A stretch of 64,000 bases of DNA from Ashinkailepas kermadecensis (taxonomy: Eukaryota > Arthropoda > Thecostraca > Neolepadidae), in contig JAOTOM010004835.1 in assembly GCA_034440615.1 (NCBI GenBank), positions 1 through 64,000 of the forward strand. Reading direction: 5' to 3'. This document shows positions 22,890 through 33,954 of the stretch, in pieces; the stretch's first letter is position 1; each line of letters opens with the position of its first letter. Position numbers and translations under genes: made by a program. The notes under the pieces were generated by a model. That model was not told where the DNA came from, did not search any database, and saw only the letters and a program-made list of their open reading frames with translations.

Positions 22890-24031
22890 TCATTCTGGTG
22901 ATCTGCCACTCAGGACGGTTTCTTCCAGGCGACTGACCGCCACCGTTAACGTCGCGACTATACCCTGTAGTGTTGCCAGCGTACTGATATCCTGAGACAC
23001 TGCGCCGACTGGTACCGTCTGCGTTGCTGAGTATCCTGCTGTCATTGCTGACACCAGGCCTGACGCCGAGGCGTCCAAGAATCTGTCAGCTGCGGTAGCC
23101 AGTTGGCCCAGAGTTTCCTCTGACAGCAGCGATAATGTTGCCCAAGCTGCCTGCGGAAGCCCTTGAAGAAAAGTATTCAACATAAAGACATAAAGACATA
23201 AAAGATCAGTGCAACTATGAGCCACAAGGGCCCTTCTTGGTTGCACTCTGGACACTGAACCAGTTGCCCACCAAATCCGTCGATCAGCCCTCCCTGGAAT
23301 ACCGAAAAGCAAGCCCTCTTTTCTTATAATGAGTGTCTATGCTGTTTTTAAAGATGTTCAGTGTGTTGGTATTGACAATGGTTTCTGGAAGCTGGTTCCA
23401 ATGTTCTACTACCCTGTTGGTGAAGAAAGACGGTCTTAACCTTGTCCTGCTGTGATTAACTTTAATTTTGAATTGATGACCTTTGGTTGCATCATTTCTG
23501 TTAAATTCAAACATTTCCCTGAGATATCCCTGCTCCTGAGGCCATGAACAAATTTAAAGACTTCGATGAGATCTCCTCTCAGCCTTCTATATCTAAGTGA
23601 AAACATATTCAATTTCTTCAATCTTTCCTCATGTGCCAAGTTGCTTATACCATTAACCATTTGTGTGGCCCTCTTTTGTAATCTCTCTAAAAGCCAACAG
23701 TCTTTTTCATAACTAGGGGACCAAGCTTGGACACAGTATTCCAAATGTGGCCTGACATATGCACAGTAAAGCTTCCTGATGACTTCCTTCAAGAGCTTAC
23801 GGACACGCGGGGCATCTCCTGCTGTACCAGTTCTGAGAGCATCAACAGAAGCAGCTGGAACGGCTTCTGGTCTCCGAGCTGCTGACGAGGAAATAGGGCT
23901 TCCAGGAGGGCCGCTCGCGATTGCGCTAACCTACGCCACAGGGCGTCAATAAGTGCCACGAAACTGTGCGTCTGGGCCGTGATAATATCGACCTGCGTGG
24001 TGATCGACACAGAAAGGCTTGCCACCAGCAT
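22890..24031 (-). pseudogene. Ty3/gypsy-type Gag (capsid) remnant interrupted by CR1
   Basis: Two minus-strand frames flank a LINE insertion. The upstream one (24031 to about 23800) carries ALFPRQQLGDQKPFQLLLLM. The downstream one (about 23165 to 22899) carries FLQGLPQAAWATLSLLSEE, then LGQLATAADRFLDASAS, ending in a heptad-like SRLEETVL stretch. This pattern, a G(D/E)QKP-type loop followed by (F/W)LQ.LP and LA..AD, is typical of the capsid C-terminal half of arthropod gypsy Gag, which forms the retrotransposon core particle. No nucleocapsid zinc knuckle, protease, RT or LTR was found next to it. A stop follows SGRSPE at 22890. Confidence 0.6.
23165..23800 (-). mobile_element. 5'-truncated CR1-type LINE with 8-bp 3' tail
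   Basis: Minus-strand frames 23792-23436 and 23514-23284 encode the CR1 ORF2 C-terminal region (IRKLYCAYVRPHLEYC, RLRGDLIEVFKFVHG, FFTNRVVEHWNQLPE). They closely resemble the copy at 47.5-48.1 kb, with one frameshift between them. The 3' end is (CATAAAGA)3 on the plus strand near 23179-23205, matching the short 8-bp tails of CR1. It has inserted into the gypsy Gag frame. I could not define a TSD. Confidence 0.85.
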
Positions 24032-25208
24032 GTCGAACTTAGTGCTGTATTAAGTGTAAATCTGCAAGGTTTTCGTTTGACGTTGGTATCGAGGGGTCCA
24101 ATTCAGTATCGACAACATTTGTTTTGCTACTTGAGTTTAGAAGCGCTACAAGATATGGATCGAGATCCCCTATACATCGTACACGACCGCTTCTTCATTC
24201 CACCCCATGCATCATACTCTTACTAGTAGGGCACTGGTGCTGGTAGCGGAGTTGAGGTTACATGGGTGTAGTATGATCGGTTACAGGGTGTGGTATGGTC
24301 ACACACGTGCACTAGTACATATTGGTGTTGTAGTCTGGCTGTTGGTGAGAGACCGCGGCAGATTGTTGTATTGGTTTCTTCATGAGGGACCTTTGTAACA
24401 GCCATCACACCTTCATATTTTCATGAAAAGCAACTAGAATGTGAAGGTCAGAAAGGGCCTGATTTGATTTATATTGCCAGATATAGCCATACATATACTT
24501 AGCCATACTTAGCACGTATTCGTCCACAAACGTTTCCCAACTTTCGAGTTTACACCGACTGTGCAGACAGAATGAGCGACCGTTCCGAGCAAACGCAGTG
24601 ATACAAATGCTAAAACCGTTCGGTAGATTTAACTGGCAGCTACGCTTGATGATGATTAAGTATTGTTATTTTTCACCATCAAGATAGAACACATACGTAT
24701 GACCTAAATCGATTACAAATTACATATAAGAACTCCACATTTTATATTGAATATCCGAACGCAGCTCTCTCCAGTGTCTCAGTCCATGTAATGCATGTTG
24801 GGGTGGCCGGAGCCAGGATTCCCGAACCGGGTGTGTGTCTCTGTGTCCTCCGTGTCTTCTGTGTGTGTCTGTGTGTCTTGCCCACAAATATTAATATTAC
24901 TAATAATATATTAATAGTTCGCCACTACGCTTGTGTGTGGAAGGCCTCGTAGATAATTCGTTGATATATGAGCAACGGAGGAAACGTGGCTGGGTAACTC
25001 TTGCACACTGATCAAACGGAATGTTTCGAAAATTTCATTCGCTGTTCATTTGTAGGGCTTTCAATTCAAGCGGCAACCTGGTCTTCTAGACGTGTGATTG
25101 TAATTATATCTTTATCTTGAGCATCACATCAACTGCAAATTTTTCCTATAAGCAGATTAAGCGGCCTAAATATAGGATACAAACATAATTGACGACAGGG
25201 TCCATTAA
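24032..25208. other. No recognisable gene; GT-rich simple tract
   Basis: A (TGTG)/(TCT) simple-sequence stretch occupies about 24832-24880. No other structure was seen. Confidence 0.5.
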
Positions 25209-25709
25209 CACGAGCGCCTCTCACATAACACTCACAGGAGGGGGGGGGGAGGATTCGTCCCCAGCCTCTAAGATTTCGGAAACCACTGAAGTTATAAGCA
25301 CACAATTTGGAGGGTAGATTGTGGATGTCGTGAACTACAAATGTTATGGCCCTGGGCCTTTAAGTTCAAAGGAGGTCGTGATTGTCTGTCTTGCCGCACC
25401 GCCGCTCCACCGCACCGACGAAGCCTTTGGAACCTTGAACGCTCGCCGGCCGCCGCCAGGTCGCTCCATCGCACCGACGAAGCCTTTGGAACCTTGAACG
25501 TTGGCCGGCCGCGGCCAGGTCGGTCGACTTGATCCACCCCGCAATTCCTATATTTACGAACGGATTTCGATTGTGTGATGCATAGGGTGCGCTTATCGAT
25601 TTTTAACAAAGTCACAGGATTGCATCACAATATCGCCGCCCGTTTATGGGATGATGTTTAAAAAAGCAGGAGAAGTGGGCAGATTCTTCCCCCTCCTTCG
25701 GTAAGGGTG
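25209..25709. mobile_element. TTAA-flanked non-autonomous element, copy 2 (501 bp)
   Basis: TTAA occurs at 25205-25208 and 25710-25713. The left end (CACGAGCGCC...CTCACAGGAGG plus G-tract and GGATTCGTCCCC) parallels the left end of the 14489 element, and the next ~100 bp (AAGATTTCGG..., GGAGGGTAGATTGTGG) are recognisably related. The right end is complementary in kind (CCCCCTCCTTCGG...GGGTG). A 59-bp unit at about 25409-25526 is tandemly duplicated inside (CGCACCGACGAAGCCTTTGG in each copy). Confidence 0.55.
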
Positions 25710-27009
25710 TTAAATAGTCACTTATTATACCTACATCAGTCCTGTAGCACTTTGGCAAAAAAATGGAATAACTTGGGAAAATTTCACCATAGAACTGGGG
25801 GAAGTTGTGAAAAGTTCCTTCAGAAAGTTTCTTCATCCGTGGCATGGTTTCTTTACTTAAACAAGAAGAATCCAAATGTTCACTTTGCATGCATACCTAT
25901 GCTGTATTTTATACGTAAATTGATGCATAAATTAATCGCACAGCAAGGGCACACTGAGGCAGAGCTTGAGTGCATTTCACATGGACGTATTATGGCATTC
26001 TGGTACCAAATATAATTTCCGTTCTCGTTCCTGTCGTGGTTTCAATTCAGGTTGACCGTGTTAAGTACGTTCTGCCCTGATTCCTCTGCCAGCGATATTG
26101 ATATGCAGATCCCGAGACCTCAGCCTCCAGTTGGCAGATTCCTGTTATTATAGCTGGTTCTAAGTCAGGAATCAACCATAGATGTGCTATTGGACTGATA
26201 CCTATACATTAGCCTGTGTCGATAATTTTCAAAGTGGTGTTATCAAAAACGGCTACTGTTTTTATTTTGCCTTGATATGTGCCTAACAATTTGGCATAAA
26301 ATTAGATCGCTGGGCGATCGGCATTTTTTCTTAAAATGCGTTTCAAAAAGACTGTTTTCGGCATTCGGCGCCATATTGGCCGTGAGAACCAATCCAGATA
26401 AGTGGGTAAAATAGTACCTCTTTGTTATCATCTCGACGAGCTGAGTCGGTTGAAACAGCGCAGTATGGTGGAAAAATCGATAGCTTATAAAATAAAGGTA
26501 GTTTTATATCTCCCATCAGTGGACATCTGGGCAATTTGTAGTCCCACATCTACTTTTAGAAAAAAGTGAAAGTATGGCACATTTGCTGTTTTCACAGCTT
26601 CCTCATTCGGAGATATAAATACTACTTTGCAATTTCAATGCTAAAACAGTAAAAGGTAAGCCTGAAGCACGACCACGCATTAGAAAACATTCAGACTTGA
26701 CTTGGGTTTCACTTCAACATCGCTTCATTACGACAAGTACGGTCCTCTAAAGCACTACCTGTACGTAAAGCTCCAGGTACCTATTCGCAGTTACAGAAAT
26801 CCGAAGCCTTACCTCTTGGTGAGGTTTTGGATTTATGTAACTGCGTATTCATGCGACTATTTCGCTTTCAAGAACTAATCCCATGAACACTATACTACCC
26901 ACCTAGAATTGAGCGTCACAACCTCTTTTTCTGGCGACTGCGGTATCCCCCTAAACATCCCAAAAATATTCCACCATTTTCCCATCTCCTGCCTGAGTGC
27001 AATTGCAAG
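25710..27009. other. No gene; imperfect hairpin at 26786-26845; 5' leader of the 27-kb pseudogene at its end
   Basis: CGCAGTTACA...AAATCC and its complement form a ~27-bp imperfect stem at 26786-26845. The last ~100 bases before 27010 would be the untranslated first exon of the spliced gene copy that follows. Confidence 0.5.
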
Positions 27010-27108
27010 GTGAGTTGCTTTCCATGCCTATTTTATCCAACGTTGTTTGAATTTTCCACTGATTGTCCCCCTTCCTATTCCCTCAACATGTTCCTATTTC
27101 TTTTTCAG
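27010..27108 (+). other. Probable 99-bp 5'-UTR intron
   Basis: TTGCAAG is followed by GTGAGT at 27010. A pyrimidine-rich run TTCCTATTTCTTTTTCAG ends at 27108. Size and signals fit a short arthropod intron. The retained intron argues that this copy arose by DNA duplication rather than by reverse transcription of mRNA. Confidence 0.6.
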
Positions 27109-27118
27109 ATTATTTATC

Positions 27119-28274
27119 ATGGCTCCGAAGGCCAGGGGTGATTCCGCTGGTCTTTCCGACTTCATTGGGTCCAGCAAGAGTTTTATTCCCAGTGAGCTTC
27201 CCACCCAGCGGGCAGTTTTGCAGTATGGACTTCTTTTGCGAGAGCGAAACGTCAGTCTGAAGAGATACACAGTTCGTGATATGGCAAGGGATGTAGCAGA
27301 AGAAGTGTCACAGATGTGGTCTAGAGTAAACCATCTTTTAAAGCCTCCTGTTGTAACCGGCACACGAGCTATGGCGGCACGGATAGAAAGGCTTTGGCGA
27401 AATGTGAATGACGTTGTGTGGAAGAAGATAAGCGACCCAGCTGAGGTGCAAGGTATTGAGGCAGACTTGGATCAACTGTTCGATGTCGCAGCGTGTAAAT
27501 GCACGATCATGAGTTGCTCAGATTGCAACTGTGCGGTTGTGGCGACAAGGCACACGTCCTTTGCGAGTGCGAGAGGTCAAAGAAGATTCCGAGAAATGAG
27601 TTGTGCTTCATGAAGGCTCAGCGTGAAAAGCGCGGTGAAGTATCCTCGATGCAGATGTCTTCTGTCGATGTGCGGGAAACAAAGAGGATCGCAGAAAGAA
27701 CGAGGAGGAAGGAAAAGGGGAGTCGGGTCAGAAAAAGATAAAAGTGTGCGAAGAAGCGGCCGGCTGTTCTTCCACCAACGACACGAACGAAGGTCTGAAC
27801 GAGGAAGAAGAACCATCACCCATTGATGTATTCGTCGTCTCTGCCTCAGAAGCACGCGAGAAACACGGTCAAGATTGATCAGACAGCAATGGCCAGCATC
27901 CGATACGGTGTGGCTGCACGAGCCACTGCGGCCATAGCGAGCGCTGCGCTGATGGATTATGGTGTCATAACAAAGGACGACACAAGGTTGGCGATAGACG
28001 CAAAAGAAGGTTCAGGGGGCACGGGATCGAATCATGAGTAAGCTGAGCGAGGAAGCTGTACAGAGCACGATAGAGAAAGAGGTGCTCTGTGTATTCTTTG
28101 ATGGCCGTAAGGATATCACGCGGGTCCTCCTCGAAGCTGAAGGAAGTACCAAAAGCTTTCCATCTCTCATCAAGGAAGAGCACTACTCTGTAACAGAAGA
28201 ACCAGGTGGTTCCTATTTGTACCACTTCACTCCCGCGCTAGCGACAGCAGCCGTATCCGCAGAGGAACGGCTAT
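27119..28274 (+). pseudogene. Frameshifted copy of an uncharacterised Cys-rich arthropod protein family
   Basis: The likely start is the ATG at 27119 (ATCATGGC context), 10 bases after a splice acceptor. In order: LPTQRAVLQYGLLLRE; a helical stretch with VSQMWSRV; LFDVAACKC and a cluster CTIMSCSDCNC; KKIPRNELCFMKAQREKR; a Glu-rich linker; SIRYGVAARATAAIASAAL; FDGRKDITRVLLE; and EEHYSVTEEPGGSYLYH. I recall this module order from unnamed multi-copy proteins in arthropods and other invertebrates, but cannot give a function. The frame changes at about 27530, 27700-27740, 27870 and 28005, so it cannot make a full product. It may be a decayed mobile or host gene. Confidence 0.55.
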
Positions 28275-28440
28275 AGCTACCCACTCCCGCTAATAGAAGA
28301 CATCCTTGCTTCCCTCGGTGGAGCGAACTTTTTTCATCGTTAGATTTGAAATCGGTATACTGTCAAACCCCGATGTCAGAAGAAAGTGTCGCAATAGCAC
28401 ACTTTCTCGCTGTAGCAATAATATTTTTTTTTCGCTGAGA
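28275..28440 (+). mobile_element. Ty3/gypsy reverse transcriptase fragment
   Basis: The frame reads YPLPLIEDILASLGGANFF, then, after a one-base shift in a T-run, SLDLKSVYCQTPMSEES. This is RT motif A of gypsy elements (P-L-P-.-I-.-D-.-L..L-G-A..FS-.-LDL-.-S-GY). The usual GYWQ is altered. Only ~165 bp remain, abutting the preceding pseudogene with no spacer, so the junction is a breakpoint. Confidence 0.75.
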
Positions 28441-29939
28441 ACCGAGCCATACCAGGGTATAAATAAGCAAATGTAGATAAATACGTCAGTGCCAAAACAA
28501 ACCAATATCTTTATGCTTTATCGACGAGAAGAATCTTCCCGCAGGCCTCTAGATTGTAGCGAGCTGGTGGGGCTCGTGCTGAACATATCTTAAAGATATC
28601 TCCCATTGATCAACCCACTTCTTTGTCCACCAAGTTTAACTGAATATAGCTAGGTTCATGACTACTGTTAGTCATTCCCACCAGCTTGATCTCATAAACA
28701 AACTTAAACGATCATTTCTCAGTCCCAGGACGACAATTTCGCGAAGGTGACAACGATAAGTGGATTGAATTGGTTTTCTGATCGTCATCTTAGGGATTTA
28801 TTAATTTAAAAAAATAACATTTGGTGATGGCTGCAAGGCACTTGGCACAGAAGCTAAAATAATAAATACTCCGCGAATAAATTCACGGCAAAAACAAGCA
28901 TTGAACAACCATGCATCAATGGCAACGCAACAATGTAACAATGACAATGCATAAATAATGCAAAACCTTCGAATTCCACGCCGTCACGCCCATGGTTATC
29001 GCTGTGCTGTACAGTTTTGTAAATTATGTCGTTGAGAAGGTATTGAAGCTGGGAAGCTCTAATCATGCAGGCTGTAATCACAGAAGACTACTTTGTAGGA
29101 AGAAAATACATTTTAAAACATCATTCCTCCCATTTAATATGGGGCATCGGTGTTGTTTTGTATGCTTGTGAGTGGGAATTTGCCCCCGCAATGTTGGCTC
29201 TGCTCCATGGGCGTAAGTTTCTGAACATTATTGGGAGACCAGTGACGCACGTATATTTGCGTCAAGGGGAGGGGGCAAACGTGTTTGGAGGGGGTCCAAC
29301 TACTGAATAAAGTCTTCCGATTTCGACGACTATTTTGTCAAAGGGGACCTTTTTAAATAAAATAATTAGTGATCAACTGAATTATCCTGTGGAGGGGCCT
29401 AATCTACCACTATCGTTTCTGATTCGTCGGATTTCAACACTAGCTCCCACAACCTGTTCAAATGTATTCTTTTGGTATTCCTTGATGGGTCACCTCGCAC
29501 TGCTGAAATTACACCTACACAAATCACTTTAAAATGTAAAATTTTCCAATTTCGGACATTCCAGTTCATAGTGCCCGGTCACCACGACGCCAACGTTAGT
29601 GCACGTGCACACCCATCTTGCGCATTCGGCGCATTCGCCACACTTCGTGCGATGCTACGGATTCTGCTGGGCCTCCTACGCTTTGCTAATTGCTGCCACA
29701 TGATAGACTTGCGCCATATCTGACGTGATAAAATACTTCGTATGGGCGTTCGCTGCGAAAATTCGATTAATTAAATTCGATCATTAGTTCCCTACTTACC
29801 ATATTTTATGGTGAAGAAATGCGGATACCCGCTGAGCTTTGATGCACCTCATATCTTTGATTAAACATGCTTCCAGGTTGGCTACCGAACCGAAGCCCTG
29901 CCTGAGTGTACTTCTTTGGACCCGTTTCGTATTTCTTCG
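28441..29939. other. No gene; family-4 MITE relic at 29206-29310
   Basis: CATGGGCGTAAGTTTCTGAACATTATTGGG at 29205-29234 resembles the left end of family-4 hAT MITEs. The right end is missing. The rest is AT-rich without features. Confidence 0.45.
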
Positions 29940-31700
29940 TCTACGGATGTGTCCTAGGGCTCCAATTCATTTTTGTTAGAGGCCCAACGCATTTTCGAAA
30001 CCCCTGCTTGTTTTAGGGTTTTGTTGCTTTTTTTGCGCACCGAATATTTTTTTTTTCAGTTGTCGGGGCGCTTTCAAAGATCTCGATGTGTTTACTTAGT
30101 GCCCGGTATTTTTGTTCGTTTTGGGACCATGTTGCTTTTTGCGGCCCCAGCCTATTTTCAGGCCCTTGTGCGGTCGTATGGCCCCTGTGTGCCTTGAGAG
30201 TTTCCGGTGTTTTTTTTTTTTTAGTGTTACCGGTATACATAGTTATGGCTACAACGCATGTTCTCGGACCCTGCCGCTTTTTACGAGACTGTGCTTTGAA
30301 GGGCCAGTCGCATTTTCGGTCCCCGTTGTGCTCTTAGGGTCCCGCTGTGTTTATTTGGGGCTTCCGACGCACATTTGTGGGGCCCCAGTACGATTTTGAG
30401 GCTTCGGTGCGATTTTTCTGGGTCCCAGCGCGACTTATCGCGCCCAGGCGCGTGGTTCCGGGACCCAACGCCAGTTATCTGGGCTCAACGCGATTTTTGT
30501 GGATCTCTTCTGAATTTTCTTTAACTTCCGAATCCCGCCCTGATTTTTCGAGTCCCTGGTGCCATGTTTTTGTATCTCACCTCGATTTTCTTCGAGCTCC
30601 GGTATGTTTTTCGATGCCGTACGCGATTTGTCAAGGCATCTGAGGACATGTTCGGTGCTCCAGAACCATTGTCCTGACCCGGACTTTTTTGCAATCCCTC
30701 CTGATTTTGGAGGGCTCCGGCTTTATTTTTCGGATACCGATGGGACTTTGGGGGTCACACGGTACCTATGTGGGGCCATAGACGCCAATTGTTGGCAGCC
30801 CCGACGTTAATTTTTGATGCCCAGACCAAATTTTTGGTACTACCGATGGGAATTGTTGGTCCGAGCGCAAAATTTGGTGGGATCGGTCCGAGTTTGCGGG
30901 GCGCGTTGTACTTAGCTGTGACCCCAACGCGATCTTGGCGGTTCCTGTTGCAGATTTTCGTGCCTCGGAGTGAGTTTTCTGGGGCACGACGTATTTACTT
31001 TGAGCCTCTACGCGAATTCTGGTGGACCAACGCGAATTTCTGTGGTCCCAGCGCGACTTTTGGGGGCCTCGGCTCGATTCTTGGGAGCATATCCCTCTTA
31101 GGAGGGAGGGGCCATTTGCCCCTTTGATATGTCACTGCGGCCACCGAAGGAGTTCTATTTTTCCTATAGGTCCTTATGTGATATTTTTGGGTCCTGGTAC
31201 GATTCTTCAGTCTCCAGGTGCGATTTTTTTCGGTGCCCTGACACGTTTTTTTCCAGTGCCCAACGGGTTTTGCGGGGACTTTGACCCGATTTTTTGGGCG
31301 CAGAGTGACATTCCGGTTGATAATTGATTTTTGGGGCAGCAGCAACCTTTGGGGTCCAGGCGCGACATTTTTAGTCCCCAGTGAGATTTTCGAAGGCTGC
31401 GACGCGACTTTTTTAGTCCAATGTAATATTTTGTGTCCCGACGTCATTTGCTTGGATCCCTAGCGCGAGTTTTAGCGACCTCGACACTTTGTGGGTGTCC
31501 AATACGTTTTGGATGCTTTTGGTGTCATTGTTGCGGCCCCAGAGTGATTAGCCATGTCCGGATTGTTTTTCGTTGCCCCGGCTTCATTTGTGTCCAAATG
31601 ATACTGTTGGGGAACGGTACGACCTATCGTGCCCCTAGCGTGATTTTCATGATCCGGGCGTGAATTTTTGGTACCCATAGGCTCAGCGAGATTTTCAGGG
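29940..31700 (+). repeat. Degenerate ~35-bp minisatellite (first domain of a 3.8-kb array)
   Basis: Units have the form (G)GGGCCCCAGCGCGATTTTT with variable linkers, for example near 30360, 30420, 30890 and 31040. The average period is roughly 30-37 bp and neighbouring units are strongly diverged. G/C blocks alternate with T-runs, leaving frames open on both strands, which is a composition effect. The 5' part has an inverted relative at 22290-22530. Confidence 0.75.
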
Positions 31701-32740
31701 GCCCCGGCCGGATCTTTTTGGGCCCATGTCGTGATTTTCAAGTACCCCAGCACGACTCCTGCCATTTCAGGTGCTTCTAGCAAATTATAGACCTCCTCTC
31801 GCGTCTTAGGGGGTCTCGTCTCATTTCCTGAAGCCTCTTTACCGGTTTTGGACGTCTTCTCGTCCGTCCTACCCTCCTCCATATTCAATGGTCCTCCTCT
31901 CCCGTTTTGGAGGGCCTCCTCCCACATCCTGGGGCCCCTTTAACATGGCATGGGACTTCCTCTCATGTTCCAGGGGCATCCTCTGCCAAATTAGGGGCCT
32001 CCTGCCACGCCTCATGGGCCTCCTCCTTTGTCCTCGCAAAGCTTACCCGTCTTGAGGGGATCTTCAATTTTGGAAACCTCGCCTCCTTCCATACCTGCTA
32101 CCTACCACTCCCGTTTTAAGGGCCTTCTCTCATTTCCTGGGAGTTCCTTCCGGTCGTCGGGGCCTCATTCGGCCCTGGAGACCTCCTACTCCATCTCGAG
32201 GGTCTCCTCTCGAGTCCGGCTGGGGCCTCCTTTTTCTTTTGCAGGCTTTCTTTTTCAAATTATGGGCCTCCTCTCACGTCTTCGGGGCCTCCTGTTCCGC
32301 GTTTTGATTCTATCTTTGCTCATTTTAAGGTTGGCCTCTTATCTCCTGGTGGACTCCTGTTCTCTCTTAGGTGCCTCCTCTTCCAAATTACACGCAACCT
32401 TTCCTATCTCAGTTACCTTGTCATTTCCTGGGGACCTTCTTACCCGTCTTGAAGCCTTCTTTCTCGCCTGGGAGCCATCCCTCTTATCTAATGGCCATTC
32501 TCTCCTATTTTAGGGGCTTCCTCGTTCATCATAGGGTCTCTTTCCACTCTTATATCGTCCTCTTCCGAATTAGGTGCTTCCCGCCACATTTCTGGATTAT
32601 CCTTTTCTATCTTGGTGGAACCTTACCCGTTTCGGGGACTGCTTTTACGTCTCCGAAACCTCATCTCATATCCACTGGCTTTCTCTTCCGTCTTAGGGCC
32701 TTCTCTAATTTTCTGAGGTCTCCCTTCCCGTATTGGGGCC
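31700..32740 (+). repeat. Degenerate ~27-33-bp minisatellite (second domain)
   Basis: The theme shifts to GGGCCTCCTCTCCCGT(T/C)TT with unit length near 30 bp (for example 31900-32020 and 32280-32330). It forms a gradual transition between the 'CAGCGCGAT' units on the left and the 21-bp units on the right. Open frames on both strands have no recognisable domain. Confidence 0.7.
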
Positions 32741-33655
32741 TCCTTTCCAATCCTGGGGGCCTCCTTTGCAATCCTTTGCAACCCTGGGGGCCTCCTTTGT
32801 AATCCTGGGGGCCTCCTTTGCAATCATGGGGGTCTCCTTTGCAATCCTGGGGCCTCCTTTGCAATCCTGGGGGCCTCCTTTACAATCCTGTGGGCTTCCT
32901 TCGCAATCCTGAGGGCCTCCTTTGCAATCCTAGGGGCCTCCTGTGAAATCCTGGGGCCTCCTTTGCAATCCTGGAGACCTCCTTTTGCAATCCAGGGGGT
33001 CTCCTTTGCAATCCTGGAGTCCTCCTTTGTAATCCTGGGGGCCTCCTTTGCAATCCTGGTGCCTCCTTTTCAATCCTGGGGGCCTCCTTTGTAATCCTGG
33101 AGGCCTCCTTTGCAATCGTGAGGGCCTCCTTTGCAATCCTGGAGTCCGCCTTTGCAAACCTGGGGGCCTCCTTTGCAATCCTGGGGGCCTCCTTTGCAAT
33201 CCTGGGGGCCTCCTTTGCAATCCTGGGGCCTCCTTTTCAATCTATGGGGCCTCCTTTGTAATCATGGAGGCCTCCTTTGTAATCCTGGGGGCCTCCTTCG
33301 CAATCTCGGGGGCATCCTTTGCAATCCTGGGGCCCTCCTTTGCAATCTTGGGGGCCTCCTTTGCAATCCTGGGGCCTCCTTTTCAATCCAGGGGGCCTCC
33401 TTTGTAATCATGGAGGCCTCCTTTGCAATCCTGGGGGCCTCCTTTGCAATCTTGGGGGCTCCTTTTCAATCCTGGGGGCCTCCTTTGTAATCATGGAGGC
33501 CTCCTTTGCAATCCTGGGGGCCTCCTTTGCAATCCTGGAGGCCTCCTTTGCAATCCTGGGGGCCTCCTTTGCATTCCTGGGGGCCTCCTTTGCAATCCTG
33601 GAGTCCTCCTTTGCAATCCTGGGGGCATCCTTTGCATTCCTGGGGGCCTCCGTGC
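32740..33655 (+). repeat. 21-bp minisatellite, about 43 copies
   Basis: The unit is GGCCTCCTTTGCAATCCTGGG (7 codons), and frames stay open on both strands because 21 is divisible by three. Variants (TTTTCAATC followed by TTTGTAATCATGG) recur together near 33231, 33380 and 33461, showing higher-order duplication. Identity between units is much higher than in the two preceding domains, so this end is the most recently amplified. Confidence 0.9.
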
Positions 33656-33914
33656 CAATTGTTGGCACTCTCGTGATTTCTGGGGCCTCCTATCCTCTCC
33701 TAGGTGACTTCTTCTTCAAATTAGGGGCCTCCTCTCACGTCTTGGAGGCCTCCTCTGATGTCTCGTCGGCCTCATTGCTCACTTTTTTCCTGTGCATTTC
33801 CGGATAGGGGCCTCCTCAAATTTCAGGGGGGGCGGCGCCCCCCAGTTTCACGGCAGGGGAGGGGGCGACTGCCCCTCTTCCCCCCCCCGGTGGCGACGCC
33901 CTTGGATACAGAAG

Positions 33915-33947
33915 AATCGAGTCAGATCTCACTGATCTGACTCGATT
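33915..33947. repeat. Perfect 13-bp-stem hairpin
   Basis: AATCGAGTCAGAT (33915-33927) and ATCTGACTCGATT (33935-33947) pair around the loop CTCACTG and are followed by a T-run. It lies between the array and the foldback element. There is no reason to call it a transcription terminator in this genome. Confidence 0.8.
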
Positions 33948-33954
33948 TTTGTGT

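Noticed and set aside
32623..33807. Gln/Arg/Pro and Gly/Leu/Cys/Asn repeat proteins in the 21-bp array
   Set aside because: Several frames on both strands are open simultaneously. This is a composition and period effect.
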